7,462 bases of DNA from JBECKQ01 sp040235375 (GTDB taxonomy: Bacteria; Planctomycetota; Phycisphaerae; UBA1845), in contig JBECKQ010000143.1 of assembly GCA_040235375.1 (NCBI GenBank), forward strand, positions 1 through 7,462. Reading direction: 5' to 3'. Numbering within the stretch: the first letter of the stretch is position 1; the number at the start of each line of letters is the position of its first letter. Of this stretch, positions 6,496 to 7,462 are shown one piece after another. A program made the position numbers and the translations under genes. The notes under the pieces are model-generated. The model saw only the letters and a program-made list of their open reading frames with translations, made no database searches and had not been told where the DNA came from.

Positions 6496-6571
6496 CGCAC
6501 AATCCACCTGGCCGGTGAAGTTCTGCGATGGTGGACCGGCCAAGTGCCGGCAAAACGCCCCCGAGCGGTCG

Positions 6572-7462
<891 letters not shown>

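Overview
This is a GC-rich bacterial chromosomal window that carries ordinary housekeeping genes plus one broken gene and one unfamiliar secreted protein. The gene content fits a Planctomycetota-like bacterium or a relative: a family-2 nicotinate phosphoribosyltransferase, a single-chain (alpha2-type) glycyl-tRNA synthetase next to a Lon-like protease with a degenerate ATPase, and a Cys-rich exported protein of unknown family. This lineage guess is an inference from gene style; no rRNA or other marker is present to settle it.

Layout. Positions 1-344 (minus) hold the N-terminal part of an MBL-fold metal hydrolase that runs off the left edge. A 428-base divergent spacer follows, with a strong T-flanked hairpin at 469-511. 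On the plus strand, pncB (773-2329) has an excellent ribosome binding site. Its last codons run directly into, and overlap in another frame, the 3' part of rsgA (2290-2672). The rsgA remnant begins near the P-loop, so it lacks the OB domain and the G4/G5 motifs. It also carries an apparent one-base deletion in a run of six C, so it is a pseudogene with two independent lesions.

A textbook sigma-70 promoter (2784-2812) then drives a gene for a secreted, cysteine-rich protein (2881-3723). A convergent spacer (3724-3997) holds a very GC-rich hairpin and a second, longer-loop inverted repeat. On the minus strand lie a Lon-like Ser/Lys protease of the LonC/YcbZ type (3998-6481) and, upstream of it, the glycyl-tRNA synthetase gene (6572 to beyond the right edge). 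These two probably form a transcription unit (glyQS then the protease), 90 bases apart.

How the genes work together. PncB feeds NAD salvage, GlyRS charges tRNA-Gly, the Lon-like protease handles protein quality control, and RsgA (here broken) would have served 30S ribosome maturation. I see no multi-gene defence, mobile or CRISPR system. The most unusual items are the pncB/rsgA junction with a decayed rsgA, and the unassigned Cys-rich exported protein with its own strong promoter.
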